Shown here: positions 26,461-35,122 of the stretch, piece by piece
Layout: each line of letters begins with the position of its first letter
How positions within the stretch are numbered: position 1 is the first letter of the stretch
From: an uncultured Duncaniella sp.
GTDB lineage: Bacteria; Bacteroidota; Bacteroidia; Bacteroidales; Muribaculaceae
Assembly (NCBI GenBank): GCA_910577255.1
Contig: CAJTMH010000004.1
Location: forward strand, 300,565-364,564
DNA length: 64,000 nucleotides
Reading direction: 5' to 3'
Notes under the pieces: generated by a model
The model's database searches: none
What the model was told of the DNA's origin: nothing
What the model saw: the letters and a program-made list of their open reading frames with translations, nothing else
Translations under genes and position numbers: made by a program

Positions 26461-28350
26461 ATGAACAAAGACACACCCATAGCCATGCCTCCCGACATAG
26501 CGGAGGAGAATGCCAGAAGGCTTGCAAAAATCAATGCTCCCTACCATCCGCTCACAGGCGACAGCAACGATCCTGCCCGGGTGCCCTACGAGTTCAACGG
26601 CACCCGCTATCATCTGCCGAGGAGCATGACCGAAAGCCGCCAGCTGGCCAAGGTGGCGGGGCAGAGGGATTTCAACATGCTGCGTTTCAAGTATGATTTC
26701 GAGTACTGGGCTGCAGCCTGCGTCCGCATCACCGACAAAATCACCGGTGCCGACGTGCCCTTTATCCTCAACCGCCCCCAGCGGCGCCTCGCCAGGGTGC
26801 TCGAGAGGATGCGCGAGGCCGAGGAGCCGCTGCGCGTCATCATGCTCAAAGCCCGCCAGTGGGGCGGCTCGACCCTGGTGCAAGTATACTTCGCATGGAT
26901 ACAGATAGTGCACCGCACCAACTGGAACTCACTCATCTGCGCCCATGTGAAGGACACGGCGGCGACGATAAGGGGGATGTACAGCAAACTGCTGTCGCGC
27001 TACCCCGAAGAGTACTGGGAGGAGGAGTGCAAGGCGGAGTTCAAGCCGTTTGAACGCATGACCAACACCAGGGTCATCCCCGGGCGCGAGTGCAAGGTGA
27101 CCATCTGCTCGAGCGAGAACCAGGAGGCCACACGAGGGATGGACTGCGCGATGGCGCACCTGAGCGAGGTGGCTTTCTGGAAGGATTCCACACAGCACAA
27201 TCCCGCCGACCTGTTGCGGTCGGTGGTGTCGGGTATAGCGCGCAAACCGCTGTCGGCCATAGTGATGGAGAGCACGGCCAACGGTGTAGGCAACTTCTTC
27301 CACCGAGAGTGGATGAGGGCCGGGCGCCCCGGCGAGAGCGACAAGACACGCTTCTTTGTGCCGTGGCATGAAATCGATATCTATTCCGAGAAGGTGGCCG
27401 ACCCGGCGAAGCTGTGGGAGGAGCTCGACAATTACGAACGCAGCCTATGGACCGAACAAGGATGTACCCTTGAGGCGGTGAGATGGTACCACGAACGGCG
27501 CAAGGAGTTTCCTGACCATTGCTCGATGATGGCGGAGTTTCCCTCCACCCCCGACGAGGCTTTTGCCACGACGAGCCACAACGTGTTCGGCCATGACGAG
27601 GTGGAGCGTCTGCGCCGTGACTGCTATCCGGCACCCCTGCGCGGCGACATGACCGGAGGCCCTTCGCACCGCAATCCCCATGCCGAGGAGCCGGCATGCT
27701 TCACTCAGTCGAATTCGGGAGATATGCAGGTGTGGCACAAACCAAGGCGCGGAGGTGAGTACATGGTGACCGTGGACATAGGAGGGAGGACAACCTGGTC
27801 GGACTTCTCGGTGATAGCCGTGATCGACCTCCACACCGACAGCCGCGCCGCCGGGGCCGACAGCCGCCCGGAGGTGGTGGCCCAGTGGCGCGGCCATACC
27901 GACCATGACGTGCTGGGCTGGAAAGCCGCCGGAATAGCCCGCTACTATAACATGGCGCTCCTGGTGGTGGAGAGCAACATGTGGGAGAGCAATTCGGAGG
28001 GTCACCGCACGTTCATACTCCAAAGCCTCCACCGCCACTATCCCAACATCTACCGCCGTGGATCGGGACTGCCGGGGTTCCACACCAACGTGTCGACCAA
28101 ACCGGCCCTGATAGCCAATCTGCTGGCCACGGTGCGCGACGCAGGCTACATAGAGCATGACCACCAGGCGTGTGACGAGATGCTTGCCTACGAGCAGCTA
28201 CCCGACGGCACTTACGGCGCACGGCGCGGCTGCCACGACGATGTGCTGATGACCCGCGCCATAGCCCTCTACCTGTATCAGGAACGCACCGGCGCACGAC
28301 GTTATCGCGTGAATTTAGAGGAGCTTGAGGAATGCGGAAGGGGCTGGTGA
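26461..28350 (+). CDS. Phage large terminase (packaging ATPase-nuclease), isolated
   Basis: A 629-residue protein with the two-domain layout of large terminases. ATPase: Walker A variant KARQWGGST at 130-138 (the Lys-first form seen in many phage terminases), Walker B-like AMAHLSEVAFW at 230-240 with Glu236, and coupling motif ESTANG at 270-275. Nuclease (RNase H-like): acidic residues Asp439 in VDIGG, Glu504 in VVESN and Asp593/Asp594 in HDDVLMT. All expected active residues are present, so it does not look decayed. In phages it would cut and pump DNA into heads. No small terminase, portal, capsid or tail gene is adjacent; downstream is rimP. Confidence 0.88.
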   Translation: MNKDTPIAMPPDIAEENARRLAKINAPYHPLTGDSNDPARVPYEFNGTRYHLPRSMTESRQLAKVAGQRDFNMLRFKYDFEYWAAACVRITDKITGADVPFILNRPQRRLARVLERMREAEEPLRVIMLKARQWGGSTLVQVYFAWIQIVHRTNWNSLICAHVKDTAATIRGMYSKLLSRYPEEYWEEECKAEFKPFERMTNTRVIPGRECKVTICSSENQEATRGMDCAMAHLSEVAFWKDSTQHNPADLLRSVVSGIARKPLSAIVMESTANGVGNFFHREWMRAGRPGESDKTRFFVPWHEIDIYSEKVADPAKLWEELDNYERSLWTEQGCTLEAVRWYHERRKEFPDHCSMMAEFPSTPDEAFATTSHNVFGHDEVERLRRDCYPAPLRGDMTGGPSHRNPHAEEPACFTQSNSGDMQVWHKPRRGGEYMVTVDIGGRTTWSDFSVIAVIDLHTDSRAAGADSRPEVVAQWRGHTDHDVLGWKAAGIARYYNMALLVVESNMWESNSEGHRTFILQSLHRHYPNIYRRGSGLPGFHTNVSTKPALIANLLATVRDAGYIEHDHQACDEMLAYEQLPDGTYGARRGCHDDVLMTRAIALYLYQERTGARRYRVNLEELEECGRGW

Positions 28351-28410
28351 GTTAATTTAGGTTAAATTTTGTGAAATATAACTTCCTCCGCAGGGGTTTG
28401 AAGCTATGAA

Positions 28411-28442
28411 TTTGGATATTGGGATAAAATATGCTAAATTTG
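28411..28442 (+). promoter_or_regulatory. Promoter of the rimP-nusA-infB operon
   Basis: TTTGG (28411-28415), a 19-base spacer and TAAATTTG (28435-28442): an exact Bacteroidetes promoter. Start site expected near 28449, leader about 87 bases. The element lies just beyond the terminase stop. Confidence 0.8.
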
Positions 28443-28457
28443 CAGTCAGAAAGTCAC

Positions 28458-28481
28458 GGAGGAGGCCAATGAGCTTCCTCC
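28458..28481 (+). promoter_or_regulatory. Leader hairpin before rimP
   Basis: GGAGGA and TCCTCC can pair across a 12-base loop, about 10 bases after the predicted transcript start, followed by ATTTATTTTG. It is a small stem, but its place and the T-rich end fit an attenuator or leader structure. Weak by itself. Confidence 0.3.
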
Positions 28482-28535
28482 ATTTATTTTGTGTACGGAG
28501 GCAGCGCGCCTCCCTTTTGCATATCAAATCCCAAG

Positions 28536-29003
28536 ATGATAGACAAGAACATCATAGCCGAGACCGTGAACGCGGCGATAGCCCATACGGACGCATTCGT
28601 CGTCGACATCACAGTGTCAAAGGACAATGACATAGTGGTGGAGCTTGACAGCCCCACCGGAGTTGACCTGGACTTCTGCGCTGAGGTCAACCGCAAGCTC
28701 AACGAAGCCCTTGACCGCGACAAGGAGGACTACAGCCTCGAGGTGGGGTCGGCATCACTGACCGCGCCGTTCAAGGTCAAAGGCCAGTATGAGAAGAACC
28801 TCGGCAACGAGGTGGAGGTGCTTACCCGCGACGGCAAGAAGCTCAAAGGGACGCTGACAGCCGTCGGTGACGACGATTTTACCATCGACGTGACCCGCAA
28901 GGTGAAGGAGCCGGGAGCCAAGCGCCCCGTGATGGTCACCGAACCCCTCACCCTCAAGATGGCCGACGCGAAGCAGGTGTGCTACCACATCGACTTCAAA
29001 TAA
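28536..29003 (+). CDS. rimP: Ribosome maturation factor RimP
   Basis: A 155-residue protein needed for maturation of the 30S ribosomal subunit. The N-terminal domain contains FVVDITVSKDNDIVVELDSPTGVDLDFCAEVN; the C-terminal SH3-like domain contains EVEVLTRDGKKLKGTLTAVGDDDFTI. The frame is open from a GTG at 28491, but ATG at 28536 (MIDKNIIAE) is the natural start. Its position before nusA and infB is the conserved bacterial order and supports the call. Confidence 0.93.
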   Translation: MIDKNIIAETVNAAIAHTDAFVVDITVSKDNDIVVELDSPTGVDLDFCAEVNRKLNEALDRDKEDYSLEVGSASLTAPFKVKGQYEKNLGNEVEVLTRDGKKLKGTLTAVGDDDFTIDVTRKVKEPGAKRPVMVTEPLTLKMADAKQVCYHIDFK

Positions 29004-29059
29004 GCCCAAAGAAAAGAAACAACACTCTCAATTCGATACAATAATACACTCAAAACAAT

Positions 29060-30346
29060 ATGGCTAAAAGAGAAGAAGCTCCCAACATGGTGGAGCGGTT
29101 TGCCGAATTCAAGGAACTTAAGAACATCGACAAGACCACGATGATAAGTGTGCTTGAGGAATCGTTCCGCAACGTGCTTGCCAAGATGTTTGGCACCGAC
29201 GAGAACCTGGACGTGATCATGAACCCCGACAAGGGTGACGTACAGATATTCCAGAACCTGGAAGTGGTGGAGGATGGTCAGGTGACCAATCCCAACCTCC
29301 AGATAGCGCTTTCGGATGCCAAAGCCGACGATGACCCCGACGTGGAAATCGGCGAGGAGCACACCAAGGAAATCTTCTTTGCCGACTTCGGGCGCCGCGC
29401 CATCCTCAACCTGCGCCAGACCCTCCAGTCGAAAATCCTCGACCTGCAGAAGGAGGCCATCTTCACCAAGTTCAAAGAGCTTGAAGGACAGCTTGTGTCG
29501 GGCGAAGTGTACCAGACATGGTCACGCGAGACCCTTCTTCTGGACGACGAGAAGAACGAGCTTCTCCTGCCGAAGAACGAGTCAATCCCCGGCGACTTCT
29601 TCCGCAAGGGGGAGACTGTGCTCGCTGTCATAGCCAATGTTGACAATAAGAACAACAATCCGAAAATCACTGTTTCGAGAACCAACGACGTGTTCCTGCG
29701 CCGCCTCTTCGAACGCGAAGTGCCCGAAATCCACGACGGCCTCATCAACATCCGCGCCGTGGCCCGCATCCCGGGTGAACGTGCCAAGATAGCAGTGGAG
29801 AGCTTCGACGACCGCATCGACCCGGTGGGTGCCTGCGTAGGCGTGAAGGGCTCACGTATCCACGGCATCGTCCGCGAGCTCCGCAACGAGAACATCGACG
29901 TGATAAACTATACCTCAAACCCCTCGCTCTTCATACAGCGAGCCCTCAGCCCCGCTAAAATCTCCAGCATCCACCTGGATGAGGAGGAGAAGAAGGCAGA
30001 GGTGTTCCTCCACCCCGAAGAGGTTTCACTCGCCATCGGTAAGGGTGGTCTCAACATCAAGCTCGCCTCGATGCTGACCGGATATACCATCGACGTGTAC
30101 CGCGACACCCCCGAGCAGGTGGACGAGGATATCTACCTGGACGAATTCAAGGATGAAATCGACGCATGGGTCATCGACGCACTCAAGGATATGGGCTGCG
30201 TGACCGCGAAGAATGTGCTCAACACCCCGCGCCAGGAACTCATCGACGGCGCCGACCTCGAAGAGGATACCGTGGACAATGTGATCCGCATCCTCAAGGC
30301 CGAGTTCGAAGATGAAGAGGAGCAGCCCGCCGGCGAGCAGGAATAA
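29060..30346 (+). CDS. nusA: Transcription termination/antitermination factor NusA
   Basis: A 428-residue RNA polymerase-binding factor controlling pausing, termination and antitermination. Domain order: N-terminal RNAP-binding domain (about 1-130, with LEESFRNVLAKMF), S1 RNA-binding domain (about 135-205, GEVYQTWSRETLLL), then two KH domains (about 230-345, with VGACVGVKGSRIHGIVREL and EVSLAIGKGGLNIKLASMLTGY). A short helical C-terminal region follows and ends in an acidic tail; the acidic repeats of enterobacterial NusA are absent, as usual in Bacteroidetes. It is 56 bases after rimP. Confidence 0.96.
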   Translation: MAKREEAPNMVERFAEFKELKNIDKTTMISVLEESFRNVLAKMFGTDENLDVIMNPDKGDVQIFQNLEVVEDGQVTNPNLQIALSDAKADDDPDVEIGEEHTKEIFFADFGRRAILNLRQTLQSKILDLQKEAIFTKFKELEGQLVSGEVYQTWSRETLLLDDEKNELLLPKNESIPGDFFRKGETVLAVIANVDNKNNNPKITVSRTNDVFLRRLFEREVPEIHDGLINIRAVARIPGERAKIAVESFDDRIDPVGACVGVKGSRIHGIVRELRNENIDVINYTSNPSLFIQRALSPAKISSIHLDEEEKKAEVFLHPEEVSLAIGKGGLNIKLASMLTGYTIDVYRDTPEQVDEDIYLDEFKDEIDAWVIDALKDMGCVTAKNVLNTPRQELIDGADLEEDTVDNVIRILKAEFEDEEEQPAGEQE

Positions 30347-30429
30347 GCCCCTCAACCATATAACCCTCTCTCCCCCATTCACTTCAGAACCCTTTTTAGA
30401 CTCTCCTCACCATCACCAAATAATACAAT

Positions 30430-33420
30430 ATGCCGAGAATTAAAATCAGTCAAGCCGCCAAAGAATTCAACGTATCGATTCCTACCGTAGTCGAAGCGTT
30501 GCAGAAGAAGGGTATCGCCATAGACGCTACCAGCCCAAACACACGGTTGGACGAAAGCGCGTATGACATCCTCGTGCAAGTGTTCCAGCCCGACCGCAAG
30601 GAGAAGGAACGCATAGACAAAATCCGTCAGGATAAAGAGAAAAAAGAAAAAGCAGCCCCGCAACCCGTCGAATCTGAAAACGTAGAAACCGCACGTCCCG
30701 CAACCCACGGACCGCGTGTGCTTGGCAAGATAGAGCTCGACAAGAACAATAACCCCATCACCCATAAGCAGGAGCCGGCTCCCGAGCCCAAGGCTGAGGT
30801 GAGGCCCGAACCCACGCCTGAACCTAAGGCCGAGGTGAAGCCTGAACCCAAACCGGAGCCCAAACCTGAACCCAAGCCCGAACCTAAGGCTGAGCCCGAG
30901 GTGAAGCCCGAACCCAAACCGGAGCCCAAACCGGAGCCCAAGCCCGAACCTAAGGCTGAGCCCGAGGTGAAGCCCGAACCCAAACCGGAGCCCAAACCTG
31001 AACCCAAGCCTGAACCTAAGGTTGAGGCCGAGGTGAAGCCCGAACCTAAACCGGAGCCTAAACCTGAACCCAAGCCCGAACCCAAGGCTGAGCCCGAGGT
31101 GAAACCAGAGCCTAAAGCCGAGGAGAAGCCCGCACAGGAGCAGGACGGTGTGTTCCGTTATCAGACCGCCCAGGTGGCTGCCCCCATGGTTGTAGGCCAT
31201 ATCGACCTGGCAGCGCTCAACCAGTCGACCCGCCCCAAGAAGAAAAGCAAGGAGGAACGTCGCAACGAACGCATAGCCAAGGACCGCGCCGCAAACGGCG
31301 GTGGCGCCGCAGGAGCCCAGAACGGTGACCGCAAGAAGCGTCGCCGCATCGGAGGCAAGGAGAAGGTAGATATCGAAAAGACCGTGAACCAAGGCTCGGA
31401 CAACCGTGGCGGCGGTAACAGCGGAAACAATAATAATAACCACTCTAACCGTGGCGGAAACGACCGCGGACGTGGCAAGGACCGCAATAAGCGCCCTGTA
31501 CATACCGAAGTCAACGAAGAGGATGTACAGAAGCAGGTGCGCGAGACTCTGGCCCGCCTCACAAGCAAGGACAAGGGTCAGAAGAAGGGCGCCAAGTGGC
31601 GTAAGGAGAAACGCGAGGCTTTCGCAAGCCGTGCGCATGAAGCGGCAGCTGAGGCAGCAGCCGAGAGCAAGGTGCTGAAGCTGACTGAATTCGTGACCGC
31701 CAATGACCTCGCGGTGATGATGGATGTGCCTATCAACAATGTGATAGCCACCTGTATGAACCTCGGTGTAATGGTGTCGATCAACCAGCGCCTCGACGCG
31801 GAGACCATCAACATCGTGGCCGACGAGTTCGGCTTCAAGACCGAATATGTGTCGGCAGAAGTGGTTGAGGCTATCCACCAGGAAGAGGACAGCGAGGAAG
31901 AACTGGTGACTCGTCCGCCTATCGTCACTGTGATGGGCCATGTGGACCACGGTAAGACTTCGCTTCTCGACTATATCCGCAACGCTAACGTAATCGCAGG
32001 CGAGGCCGGCGGTATCACCCAGCATATCGGCGCCTACAACGTGAAACTGGCCGACGGACGCCACATCACGTTCCTCGACACTCCGGGCCACGAGGCATTC
32101 ACCGCAATGCGTGCCCGCGGTGCGAAGGTGACCGACCTCTGTATCATCATTGTGGCAGCCGACGACAATGTGATGCCCCAGACCATCGAGGCCATCAACC
32201 ATGCCTCGGCAGCCGGTGTGCCCATCGTCTTTGCCATCAATAAGATAGATAAACCGGCAGCTAATCCTGACAAAATCAAGGAGGAGCTTGCCCAGATGAA
32301 CTACCTCGTGGAGGAATGGGGCGGCAAGTACCAGTCGCAGGACATCTCGGCCAAGAAGGGTATCGGGGTGGACGAACTGATGGAGAAGGTGCTTCTCGAA
32401 GCCGAACTTCTCGACCTGAAGGCCAACCCCAACCGTCGCGCCACCGGTTCGATCATCGAGTCGTCGCTCGACAAGGGGCGCGGCTATGTGGCCACCGTGC
32501 TCGTACAGAACGGTACACTGCGCGTGGGCGACACTATCCTTGCCGGAACCCACTTCGGCCGCGTGAAGGCTATGTTCAACGAACGTAACCAGCGCATCCA
32601 GGAGGCCGGTCCGGCTGAACCTACACTCATTCTCGGCCTTAACGGCGCCCCCACGGCCGGCGACACGTTCAACGTGATGGAGACCGAACAGGAGGCCCGC
32701 GAGATAGCCACCAAGCGTGAGCAGCTGCAGCGCGAACTCGGCCTGCGCACATCGAAGCGTACGACCCTTGAGGAAATCGGACGCCGCCGCGCCATCGGTA
32801 ACTTCCATGAGCTCAACATCATCGTCAAAGGTGACGTGGACGGTTCAATCGAGGCTCTCTCCGACTCGCTCATCAAACTGTCGACCGAGGAGGTCAAGAT
32901 CAATGTGCTCCACAAGGCTGTGGGTGCCATCTCGGAAAGCGATGTGACCCTTGCCGCAGCCTCGGATGCCGTCATCATCGGCTTCCAGGTGCGTCCGTCA
33001 CAGGCTGCGCGCCGTGCTGCCGAACGCGACGGCGTGGAAATCCGCCTCTACTCAGTCATCTACCAGGCCATCGAGGAGGTCAAGGACGCCATGGAAGGTA
33101 TGCTTGCCCCCGAAATCAAGGAGGAGGTCATCGGTACAGCCGAAGTGCTCCAGACATTCCACATCTCGAAGGTGGGCACCATCGCGGGCGCTATCGTGCG
33201 TGAAGGCCGCTTGAAACGTGGCTGCAAGGTGCGCCTCATCCGCGACGGTATCGTGAAGTATACCGGCGAACTCGGATCGCTCAAACGTATGAAGGACGAT
33301 GTCAAGGAGGTCACCTCAGGATATGACTGCGGTCTGTCGATAGCCGGATATAACGATATCCAGGAAAATGACATCATTGAAGGATTCGAAGAAGTCGAAG
33401 TGAAGAAGTCGCTGAGCTAA
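30430..33420 (+). CDS. infB: Translation initiation factor IF-2
   Basis: A 996-residue GTPase that brings initiator tRNA to the ribosome. N-terminal IF2_N helices (IKISQAAKEFNVSIPTVVEAL) are followed by a long disordered Pro/Glu/Lys linker (residues about 115-235) made of 66-bp tandem repeats, a basic Arg/Asn/Gly segment, and the conserved core. GTPase motifs are intact: GHVDHGKT near 503, DTPGHE near 550 and NKID near 605. Domains II, III and IV follow to the C-terminus. The start is ATG at 30430, 83 bases after nusA. A very long antisense frame opposite this gene is a by-product of the repeat. Confidence 0.97.
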   Translation: MPRIKISQAAKEFNVSIPTVVEALQKKGIAIDATSPNTRLDESAYDILVQVFQPDRKEKERIDKIRQDKEKKEKAAPQPVESENVETARPATHGPRVLGKIELDKNNNPITHKQEPAPEPKAEVRPEPTPEPKAEVKPEPKPEPKPEPKPEPKAEPEVKPEPKPEPKPEPKPEPKAEPEVKPEPKPEPKPEPKPEPKVEAEVKPEPKPEPKPEPKPEPKAEPEVKPEPKAEEKPAQEQDGVFRYQTAQVAAPMVVGHIDLAALNQSTRPKKKSKEERRNERIAKDRAANGGGAAGAQNGDRKKRRRIGGKEKVDIEKTVNQGSDNRGGGNSGNNNNNHSNRGGNDRGRGKDRNKRPVHTEVNEEDVQKQVRETLARLTSKDKGQKKGAKWRKEKREAFASRAHEAAAEAAAESKVLKLTEFVTANDLAVMMDVPINNVIATCMNLGVMVSINQRLDAETINIVADEFGFKTEYVSAEVVEAIHQEEDSEEELVTRPPIVTVMGHVDHGKTSLLDYIRNANVIAGEAGGITQHIGAYNVKLADGRHITFLDTPGHEAFTAMRARGAKVTDLCIIIVAADDNVMPQTIEAINHASAAGVPIVFAINKIDKPAANPDKIKEELAQMNYLVEEWGGKYQSQDISAKKGIGVDELMEKVLLEAELLDLKANPNRRATGSIIESSLDKGRGYVATVLVQNGTLRVGDTILAGTHFGRVKAMFNERNQRIQEAGPAEPTLILGLNGAPTAGDTFNVMETEQEAREIATKREQLQRELGLRTSKRTTLEEIGRRRAIGNFHELNIIVKGDVDGSIEALSDSLIKLSTEEVKINVLHKAVGAISESDVTLAAASDAVIIGFQVRPSQAARRAAERDGVEIRLYSVIYQAIEEVKDAMEGMLAPEIKEEVIGTAEVLQTFHISKVGTIAGAIVREGRLKRGCKVRLIRDGIVKYTGELGSLKRMKDDVKEVTSGYDCGLSIAGYNDIQENDIIEGFEEVEVKKSLS
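30832..31095 (+). repeat. infB: Tandem repeat of 66 bp in infB
   Basis: Four full units of 66 bp beginning at 30832, 30898, 30964 and 31030, with the start of a fifth at 31096. Each begins GAGGTGAAG and encodes 22 residues built from KPEP repeats with an AEPEV-like joint. Units differ at a few synonymous sites and one V-for-A change in unit 3. The unit length is a multiple of three, so gain or loss keeps the frame. Confidence 0.95.
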
Positions 33421-33426
33421 GGCTTT

Positions 33427-33903
33427 ATGGCGACGATATATATCAACATAGGCTCAAACAGCGGTCACCGTGAAGCTCTGATAGAGCAGGCGGTGGCCGC
33501 TGTGGCTTCATGTCTCGGCGGAAAGGTGAGGAGATCGGCGACGGTGGAGTCGGAACCCTGGGGATTTGAGTCGGAGAACATGTTTCTCAACATCGGACTG
33601 GCGGTGGAAACAGAAGGTGATGTAGACCCCTCAGAGGTGCTTGAAAAGCTCCAGAAGGCCGAAAAAGGGATTGACGCGTCGTCGCACCGCGACGCGGAGG
33701 GAAGATATGTGGACAGGGCCATAGATATCGACCTCATAGCCATCGACGATATGGTGGTGAGGAGCGAGTCACTGACGCTGCCCCACCCTCATGCGCATGA
33801 GAGGATGTTTGTCATGGAGCCAATGACACAACTCGCCCCTGAGTGGGTGCATCCTCTGCTCGGAAAGAGCGCACGCCGCCTCAGGGACGAATTGGAAGGG
33901 TAA
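33427..33903 (+). CDS. folK: HPPK, folate biosynthesis pyrophosphokinase
   Basis: 2-amino-4-hydroxy-6-hydroxymethyldihydropteridine diphosphokinase, a folate pathway step. The 158 residues show the HPPK pattern: N-terminal IYINIGSNSGHREALIEQAV, then SEPWGFESENMFLNIGLAVET and the catalytic-loop and metal region RYVDRAIDIDLIAIDDMVV, with PHPHAHERMFVMEPMTQLAPEWVHP near the end. It starts 6 bases after the infB stop, so it is in the rimP-nusA-infB transcript. Confidence 0.93.
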   Translation: MATIYINIGSNSGHREALIEQAVAAVASCLGGKVRRSATVESEPWGFESENMFLNIGLAVETEGDVDPSEVLEKLQKAEKGIDASSHRDAEGRYVDRAIDIDLIAIDDMVVRSESLTLPHPHAHERMFVMEPMTQLAPEWVHPLLGKSARRLRDELEG

Positions 33904-33977
33904 AGGACGGCACATATAGGGGGCGACCGCTACCCTGATAGGAATCAAATGTATATATCAGAACCGGAGCCGGGCTA

Positions 33978-34931
33978 TCAGCTCTGCACTGTGATGAGCT
34001 CGCCGTGACCTGTGGCAGTGAGCGATTTCATCGTGGCCGGGAAGAGGAGGGTCTCACCCTGGCGGATTTTCACTGCCTCAGAGCCGGGAATCTGAATCTC
34101 ACCCTCGCCGTGGAGGCACATGATGATGGTGAAGGAGTCACGGCCATAGTGAACAGGGGCAGGGGCCGAGGTGAGCGGGAGACGGCGGACGTCGAAATAG
34201 GGGCATTCGGCAAGGCAATCACCTGCAGGAGTGCTCTTGTAGGTGGGATAGACGGTATAGTCGATGGCGTCGCGGGCCTGCTCGGTGTGAAGTTCGCGCG
34301 GGTTGCCGTCCTTGTCGCGGCGGTCGTAGTCATAGATGCGGTATGTGATGTCGCTGGTCTGCTGGATTTCGGCAAGGAGGTTTCCGGCACCGATGGCGTG
34401 GATGCGGCCGGCAGGGAGGAAGAAGGTGTCGCCGGGGGCTGATTCATAAGCCGCTATCACATCCATTATTGTGTTGTCGGCCACACGTTTTTCGTATTCG
34501 TCGGGGGTGATGCTCTCTTTCAGGCCGGCATAGATGCGGGCACCGGGATCGGTGTCGATGAGATGCCACATTTCTGTCTTGCCCTTGCAGCCGTGACGGA
34601 GAGCCGCGAGGCGGTCGTCGGGGTGTACCTGCACGGAAAGGTCGGCACGAGCATCGATGAGCTTGACAAGGAGGGGGAAGTCATGGCCGTATTTCTCAAA
34701 GTTGGGTGCGCCGACGAGCTCCGCTCCGAAGCGGTCGATTAGCTCGGTGAGGGTCTGTCCCTCGAATGGTCCGCGGTCCACAACTGAGACATGGCCCGGG
34801 ACTGCGGAGAGCTCCCAGCTTTCGCCTATCTGCTGCTGGTCGGTCACGATCCCCTTGTAGGGGGCGATTTTCTCTCCGCCCCATATCACTGACTTGAGAT
34901 AGGGAGCAAAATGAAACGGTTGGTCTATCAT
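33978..34931 (-). CDS. manA: Mannose-6-phosphate isomerase, type I
   Basis: A 317-residue zinc-dependent cupin enzyme interconverting mannose-6-phosphate and fructose-6-phosphate, feeding GDP-sugar and glycan synthesis. Zinc-site regions are visible: LSVQVHPDDRLAA near 95-107, KGKTEMWHLIDTDPGARIY near 115-133, and PAGRIHAIGAGNLLAEIQQT near 173-192, where the His is a metal ligand. Length is that of the short Bacteroidetes/Firmicutes form. It ends 75 bases from folK, which converges on it; no clear terminator is seen there beyond a 6-bp CTGATA/TATCAG repeat. Confidence 0.93.
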   Translation of the reverse strand: MIDQPFHFAPYLKSVIWGGEKIAPYKGIVTDQQQIGESWELSAVPGHVSVVDRGPFEGQTLTELIDRFGAELVGAPNFEKYGHDFPLLVKLIDARADLSVQVHPDDRLAALRHGCKGKTEMWHLIDTDPGARIYAGLKESITPDEYEKRVADNTIMDVIAAYESAPGDTFFLPAGRIHAIGAGNLLAEIQQTSDITYRIYDYDRRDKDGNPRELHTEQARDAIDYTVYPTYKSTPAGDCLAECPYFDVRRLPLTSAPAPVHYGRDSFTIIMCLHGEGEIQIPGSEAVKIRQGETLLFPATMKSLTATGHGELITVQS

Positions 34932-35122
34932 AATGTGTTTAGTTGAAGTGATTTATTGCAAAAACGTTTCCGGAAGAGGGTGGCTACCGGAAATATACCT
35001 AATGGACGATGATATGGGGCATGGAGTCAGTGACCACACCGGAAAATATATAAATCGTGAATCTGGCATCTGCGCGGCCAGAAGGCGGAGGAGGGAGGAC
35101 TGGAGGAGAGTAGAGTGATGGA

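Noticed and set aside
27445..28164. A 239-codon minus-strand frame opposite the terminase gene
   Set aside because: The plus-strand terminase motifs are intact over the same bases; the antisense protein shows no recognisable pattern.
26461..28350. The terminase as part of a full prophage
   Set aside because: Neighbours on both sides are housekeeping or metabolic genes; no other phage gene, integrase or tRNA attachment site is in the window, so only the pair is claimed.
30379..32808. An 809-codon open frame on the minus strand opposite infB
   Set aside because: It lies wholly opposite a certain gene, and its composition (runs of Leu/Gly/Phe/Arg) is the mirror of the KPEP repeats and of infB codon use, with no domain sense.
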